A stretch of 64,000 bases of DNA from NCBI GenBank assembly GCA_022560735.1, contig JADFSO010000011.1:1-64000 (forward strand), written 5' to 3'. A program made the translations under genes and the position numbers. Below the pieces are notes generated by a model. That model ran no database searches, was not told the origin of the DNA, and saw only the letters and a program-made list of their open reading frames with translations. Source of the DNA: Pseudomonadota bacterium (GTDB lineage: Bacteria; Pseudomonadota; Gammaproteobacteria; Steroidobacterales; MnTg04). Shown piece by piece: positions 63,246 through 64,000 of this stretch (position 1 is the stretch's first letter; each line of letters opens with the position of its first letter).

Positions 63246-64000
63246 CTAATCATCTGATACCGGCAGAGCATCGCGTAACGGCTGCAACCAGCGATCGTAG
63301 TTCTTGTGCCTGCCGATGGAGCTTGCGTACATCGGTTGTTTTACCTGCGAATAGCTCGCGGTACGGACGATGCGATCGCTCTCGTGAAAACGCATGCAGG
63401 CCTCGTCCCAGGGCAATTCGAGAAAATCGAGCAAGCGGCGGATTTCCGATTCTGGCTCGCGGACCAGGCGCTCGTACCGTACCGGAAGGATGGGTAGATC
63501 GAGGAACTTGTCCCAGTGCGCCATGATCCGCTGGTATTGCGTGTAATAGGCGCCGATGTGTTTGAGGTCGTAAATAAATGGCGCCCCGGCGCCAAAGAAG
63601 TGCTGGAAGTAGCAAGACAATCCGGTATCCAGGGCATCCCGCTGGCAATGAATCACCCTCGCCGCCGGGAACATCAGGGAAACCAGGCCAAGATACTCGA
63701 AGTTCTGCCACATCTTGTCGGTGATACGCCGCGCCTTTGGCGCAACTTGATCCAGGCGCTGCAGATAAACATCGGCCATCGATGCCAGGGTGTCGCGATC
63801 AAGCCGGGTCGCTGACTCCGGATAATCGAGACCGTCGCCCGCGGTTGCCAGCGCGAGATGGCCGATGTCTGCAAGCTCGCCCGCTCCATGAGCGTCGGGG
63901 TGACTGGCGATGATCTGCTCTACCAGCGATGTGCCGGACCGCGGCATCCCGACGATAAAAACCGGCCTGGCATCTTCATTGTCGGCTCTTGGCAGAGCGC
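63246..64000 (-). CDS. Sulfotransferase family protein, 5' end beyond window
   Basis: Open to the right edge. The visible 251 residues begin SARADNEDARPVFIVGMPRSGTSLVEQII, which holds the PAPS phosphate-binding loop (GMPRSGTS). Later come a conserved ARRITDKMWQNFEYLG and the 3'-phosphate-binding segment RVIHCQRDALDTGLSCYFQHF. The C-terminal RYERLVREPESEIRRLLDFLELPWDEACMRFH matches the PF13469-type sulfotransferases, often preceded by TPR repeats that would lie outside the window. The acceptor is unknown. Confidence 0.88.
   Translation of the reverse strand, partial: ALPRADNEDARPVFIVGMPRSGTSLVEQIIASHPDAHGAGELADIGHLALATAGDGLDYPESATRLDRDTLASMADVYLQRLDQVAPKARRITDKMWQNFEYLGLVSLMFPAARVIHCQRDALDTGLSCYFQHFFGAGAPFIYDLKHIGAYYTQYQRIMAHWDKFLDLPILPVRYERLVREPESEIRRLLDFLELPWDEACMRFHESDRIVRTASYSQVKQPMYASSIGRHKNYDRWLQPLRDALPVSDD

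Overview
The window reads as chromosomal DNA of a GC-rich gammaproteobacterium. The support is the block polA, engB, cytochrome c4, dsbA, together with fadE, mdh, gspAB, dinB, nudC and an LptM-type lipoprotein. Many TonB, amidohydrolase, S9-peptidase and TPR-signalling genes suggest an aerobic marine or sediment heterotroph, perhaps Woeseia-like; that placement is inference.

Layout. 1-2060 is a gene-poor edge: a lipase-like gene running off the left end, a 254-bp element bounded by 19-bp inverted repeats, a DUF1330 gene and a tRNA 3'-end-like remnant beside a terminator. 2085-11869 (minus) encodes a TolC-type outer-membrane factor fused to a substrate-binding domain, an RND adaptor and pump, two tandem amidohydrolases (one lacking its metal ligands) and an internally deleted pyrophosphatase. 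12036-15931 (minus) is a YtrA-type operon: small membrane protein, GntR repressor, ABC ATPase, ABC permease and a DTGSG-repeat protein, behind a palindromic operator. 16281-21936 (plus) holds mdh, fadE, a DUF4286/DUF3667 fusion and a DUF4399 gene. 21978-23583 is a hipBA operon with three operators spaced 49 bp apart. 23629-28426 holds a transposase remnant and two FlgO-like/TPR proteins, one of them bracketed by a direct repeat. 28547-34568 (plus) is DUF2165, dinB, gspA, gspB and a DhaL/DegV fusion.

34614-38149 (minus) is a tight operon of ABC exporter, HMCES-type protein and Cys/Met-metabolism PLP enzyme. 38240-44608 carries a DNA glycosylase, an SdpI-like protein, an orphan FlhC-like regulator with a divergent unknown gene, nudC, an NRDE protein and an S9 peptidase. 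44657-50784 contains an esterase, lptM, polA, a probable ErsA/Spot42-like sRNA with an extracytoplasmic-sigma-type promoter, engB, cytochrome c4 and a DsbA-like lipoprotein. 50781-53820 (minus) has two adjacent FlgO-like/TPR genes that may be one broken gene, and a MAPEG protein. 54095-64000 has a TonB receptor, an unrecognised 571-residue protein 8 bp before tryptophanase, NnrS, an internally deleted S9 peptidase, DoxX and a sulfotransferase running off the right edge.

The most promising regions are the polA-engB sRNA, the substrate-binding/TolC fusion in an RND operon, the unknown protein paired with tryptophanase, the orphan FlhC-like regulator, and the regularly spaced hip operators. No CRISPR array, rRNA or complete tRNA was seen.
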